The notes below the pieces were generated by a model that searched no databases, had not been told where the DNA came from, and saw only the letters and a program-made list of their open reading frames with translations. 10,568 nt of DNA from Dimargaris cristalligena (lineage: Eukaryota > Kickxellomycota > Dimargaritomycetes > Dimargaritales > Dimargaritaceae), in the NCBI GenBank assembly GCA_027576995.1, contig JANBQC010000570.1:1-10568 (forward strand), given 5' to 3'. Numbering within the stretch: position 1 is the stretch's first letter; each line of letters begins with the position of its first letter. This document shows positions 8,034 through 10,568 of the stretch, one piece after another. A program made the position numbers and the translations under genes.

Positions 8034-8503
8034 CGAGACAAAGTGTACCCCATGTGACTTGCATCTGCTTCTCTGTGCTACGGTTTTTAGGGTACTTCAC
8101 CGACTGTTAATTTCTCTACTTCCGTTTTTCGCGGCCTTCTGAAACAAAAGGGTAGACTGGTCGGACAAAAAGCCACCCACCGCCGAAAACGGCCCGCGCG
8201 CCTCCATAATTTTTCCCTCGCCGGGTTTGCTTATTCGGAGGAGGAATCCGCCGATGCGCTATGTACGGCTCCAGCATCTACATGGTTTCGGCAAAGGACT
8301 TCCACATAGATGCCAGCTGGTACGACCCAATCGCTATATTCCCCACGAACTTTTATTTTCTTTCCTTCCCACCCCTACCTATTATCCCTTACCCTTATAT
8401 CCTTTGGTCCGTGGCTTATAGGTATGGACGATCTCCTCTACGGCCACCGCCGCCACTCTCCCCTCACAGACCCACGCCCCTCGCTTTTTTATTTTTGTAG
8501 TAG
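8034..8503. other. Region with one weakly coding-like frame, no secure gene
   Basis: A plus-strand frame is open from 8210 to the TAG at 8498-8500. From ATG 8261 it reads MYGSSIYMVSAKDFHIDASW and on, with mostly C-ending codons for the first 30 residues. It then runs into low-complexity pyrimidine-rich sequence encoding Phe, Pro, Leu and Tyr. I recognise no domain. It might be a partial exon, a gene relic or chance. Confidence 0.3.
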
Positions 8504-8549
8504 CCACCGGTGGGTAAATAGCCGACTTATCCGCTTTAATTACCCACCG
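8504..8549. repeat. CCACC-box inverted repeat
   Basis: CCACCGGTGG (8504-8513) is a perfect 10-bp palindrome. Overlapping it, CGGTGGGTAA (8508-8517) is exactly inverted as TTACCCACCG (8540-8549) across a 22-base spacer. Two overlapping symmetries using the same CCACC/GGTGG box suggest a protein-binding cluster or an RNA hairpin; function unknown. Confidence 0.45.
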
Positions 8550-9441
8550 AGCCGGCATATGGACTATTCAAAGTCATTAGTACGCCACACATAGAGCCCT
8601 GCACCATGTGCTCCGGTGGGTGCGCGGCGGCATGCTTATTCGACACTTAAATTAAACCACCAGAATGCCACGAGAAAGATATAAGCCGGTGAATTAAAAT
8701 AAACATGGGCGGCGGCATGCATGGGTAAGTGCCAGGGAAGGCAAGCGCGTGGCTGGGTAGAGGTGCCTCTCATGGGAAGTTTCAGGGATTTGCGAGCCTT
8801 TTTTCGGCTTTCTTTAAGCCAAGATCAGTCCACTATCGCACCAATAGACTGGAGAGAGTGTGAGAAGGCCTTCCCAGTTCTCGGGTATATATTCTTCGAA
8901 TCTCCCCCAACGTGACTGGGAATCGCCGGAACATCTGCGAACAGCGGGGTTGAATAACTCTGGTTGGTTAATGATGGGCTAGATGTGGAAGGTCACATGT
9001 CCCTTTTACAATATCAAACGATGAAAAGGAGAGTCGGCGACCGATAAGCCGCGGAATTCCGAGTCGTCCCGTCAGCCAATGTGCAGTAAAAAAAAACAGT
9101 ATATACGGCCATGGGTATGTAAAGATGGGCCGTAGATTCACCAATCGTTTAGTTAGCTGAGGAAAACAACGAGGTGGGGATATTTTAACGAGCCCTGGGT
9201 ACGTATGGAAAGGCTGGGCCGAATGATCCGATTTTTACCGCAGGTAACCCTCCAAGGTTCTTTTTAGCCATCGAGCGAGATGCCATGTTGCGATAGCGAT
9301 AAGCAAGCAGGGAAGAAGACAAACTTAGCGATGAGGTCGGCCTATTGGCTAGTCAAGTTCCACCAAGACCCAAACTGTGGCGCGTGACCTGGCCCTTATT
9401 TCATACTGCAACGCAAAATAAACAGGGTGTTGGGCACAAGC
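8550..9441. other. Region without a supportable gene
   Basis: Open frames are short and unlike any known family. A 12-bp direct repeat GCGGCGGCATGC occurs at 8624-8635 and 8709-8720, 85 bp apart. An A9 run lies at 9088-9096. No RNA gene signature was seen. Confidence 0.45.
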
Positions 9442-9466
9442 CACACACACACACACACACACACAC
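9442..9466. repeat. (CA)n microsatellite
   Basis: Twenty-five bases of perfect CA alternation, 12.5 units, with no interruptions. It is the longest simple repeat in the window and likely to vary in length between isolates. Confidence 0.95.
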
Positions 9467-9796
9467 CCAAGGGCCCTCCTCGATAACCTAGATCTGTCGG
9501 TAATCGATGGATAGGAGAAAGGGAGATCTTTGCTTTGATAAATCTAGGGAGAGTACCAAGGGGCCGAGGATCTCTTGAAATTAGCGGCCGGCTCACCGAC
9601 ACAGCGCGGTTAAAAACCCGGACTGTGGTGGTGGTATCTTTTTAATACAATCGGCCATCCTTCATTGATCGGGTTGTATCTCGGACACTGGCACCTGCAC
9701 CGCAACTGGTATTCGAAATAGTATGCCTTCACTAGCTTCCAACGCGCAACCGCATGGCCGTCGGTCAGGGGGCCCCACCTTATTGAGGGGATGGAC
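9467..9796. other. Region without a supportable gene
   Basis: Minus-strand frames across the CA repeat and at 9610-9798 are open but resemble no family and lack coding bias. No repeat or RNA gene was seen. Confidence 0.45.
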
Positions 9797-9849
9797 AAAA
9801 GACGAGGGGGAAAAGGGGGGTGGGGGGAGCGAAAGGGCCACCGTCTTTT
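9797..9849 (+). other. G-quadruplex motif enclosed by an 8-bp inverted repeat
   Basis: G tracts at 9806-9810, 9815-9820, 9822-9827 and 9835-9837, with loops of 4, 1 and 7 bases, fit the G-quadruplex pattern on the plus strand. The block is bracketed by AAAAGACG (9797-9804) and its exact inverse CGTCTTTT (9842-9849), so the same strand could close a stem around the G-rich core. Confidence 0.5.
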
Positions 9850-9917
9850 ATGTGATTGGGTAAATGAATGGTAACACTAACCCAGTTGGTGCGACGAAGC
9901 CCTGGAACAAGGTGTAT

Positions 9918-9936
9918 CCCTCCCCTCCCCTCACCC
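9918..9936 (-). other. G-quadruplex motif on the minus strand
   Basis: C tracts at 9918-9920, 9922-9925, 9927-9930 and 9934-9936 with loops of 1, 1 and 3 bases form a compact quadruplex pattern on the minus strand, 80 bp from the plus-strand motif at 9806-9837. It overlaps the first hairpin of the 9927-9987 cluster, so the two folds would compete. Confidence 0.6.
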
Positions 9937-9987
9937 AAGAGGGGCTTATGTCCTCTTTAAAGCCCCTTTACCCAAAGGGATTTTGGG
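9927..9987 (+). repeat. Chain of overlapping, mutually exclusive hairpins
   Basis: Four stems follow each other, each sharing bases with the next: CCCCTC 9927-9932 with GAGGGG 9939-9944; 9938-9947 with 9960-9969 (ten pairs, one G-T); CCCTTT 9964-9969 with AAAGGG 9974-9979 (4-base loop); CCCAAA 9971-9976 with TTTGGG 9982-9987 (5-base loop). A further option pairs AAGAGG 9937-9942 with CCTCTT 9952-9957. Such nesting resembles attenuator-like RNA, but no gene follows and low sequence complexity can create it by chance. Confidence 0.45.
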
Positions 9988-10529
9988 AGTAGAATCCGTC
10001 TAGTCACTGATTAAGAAGACGGGGCCTCAGCTTGAGTTTGACCACCGTCGGGCTGACACTAATGGGTGTAGGTGTATAGAATAGGTGACTCGGCCATAGT
10101 ATATCCATCCCAGAAAAAATAGAAATATACCGCTCTGATTGCTACCTGACTTTAGGAAGTGCCCGCCGGACTCGGGTGCCTTGGTTTATTCTGCTCTACC
10201 CAACTCCCCATACCTCCCTATATGGTCATAAATCCCCCACTCTCTTCCTCCCTTTGGCCGAATTGCTCGAGCATGTTCGTATCAGGCCGTGTTACACAGG
10301 TGGCGATGGAGGGGTTCATCCACTGGCTGATTTGGCTGTGTACTACCCTCACGGGCCATTCCCAATACTCGACCTGGCAATATAGCCAACGACAGTGCGG
10401 ATTTTTGAAAAAGGGTCACGATGCCAACCTTCCTATATACCCCCCAAAAGAAGGGATTACTAGATCAAGAAATAAAGGAAAATACAGGGAATAAGTAGTT
10501 GCAGGAAATAGGGGGAGTTGCTAGGAGGA
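9988..10529. other. Region without a supportable gene
   Basis: A plus-strand frame covering 10159-10494 has no ATG at its left end (it opens with GTG) and shows no recognisable domain or membrane pattern. Nothing else stands out before the G-rich right end. Confidence 0.4.
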
Positions 10530-10566
10530 GGGGGGCTAGGGAGGGGGGGGGATTGTAGGGCTTGGG
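10530..10566 (+). other. G-rich tract with G-quadruplex potential at the window edge
   Basis: G runs at 10530-10535, 10539-10541, 10543-10551, 10558-10560 and 10564-10566 allow several quadruplex registers. The surrounding bases from about 10508 to the end contain almost no C. The tract is cut by the window end, so its full extent is unknown. Confidence 0.6.
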
Positions 10567-10568
10567 TT

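Noticed and set aside
8624..8720. 12-bp direct repeat GCGGCGGCATGC, two copies 85 bp apart
   Set aside because: A few 12-bp matches are expected by chance in 10.5 kb; two copies do not make an array.
8890..8912. TTCGAATC resembling a tRNA T-arm/B box
   Set aside because: No matching T stem, anticodon arm or acceptor stem could be formed around it.
10159..10494. 111-residue plus-strand frame
   Set aside because: Opens with GTG; first ATG comes well inside; no domain, membrane pattern or codon bias.

Overview
The window is eukaryotic nuclear DNA, most likely from a fungus and perhaps from an early-diverging lineage. The only secure gene is an intronless 450-residue multi-pass amino-acid transporter of the AAAP/AVT family. 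It has an A at -3 of its ATG, strongly biased codons, a pyrimidine-rich leader and a possible AATAAA signal downstream. There are no Shine-Dalgarno-spaced operons. The fungal placement is an inference from the protein's style and the leader; I cannot name the species, and other walled eukaryotes such as oomycetes carry the same family.

Layout: 1-2456 has no supportable gene. 2457-2483 is a G-run/C-run stem-loop. 2855-3105 is the likely promoter and leader of the transporter, with two dyads, an everted CCG-N7-CGG site, two GATA-type hexamers and a 28-codon upstream ORF. 3106-4458 is the transporter. 4459-4741 is the likely 3' flank, with a four-tract C-rich motif and a possible polyadenylation hexamer. 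4742-7259 holds no secure gene, only a weak exon-like segment at 6214-6287. 7260-7321 is a 62-nt imperfect hairpin with 12-bp perfect outer arms.

From 7955 to the end there is no secure gene but much simple or structured sequence: a 79-nt stretch with no C that contains a G-quadruplex motif, a CCACC inverted repeat, a (CA)n microsatellite, two G-quadruplex motifs on opposite strands about 80 bp apart, a chain of mutually exclusive hairpins at 9927-9987, and a very G-rich tract at the right end.

No rRNA, tRNA, CRISPR array, transposase, reverse transcriptase or viral gene was recognised. With one gene there is no pathway to reconstruct. The transporter would move neutral or other amino acids across the plasma membrane or vacuolar membrane. 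I found no convincing new multi-gene system. The best leads are non-coding: the hairpin at 7260-7321, the structured block 9797-9987, and the dyad plus upstream ORF in front of the transporter.
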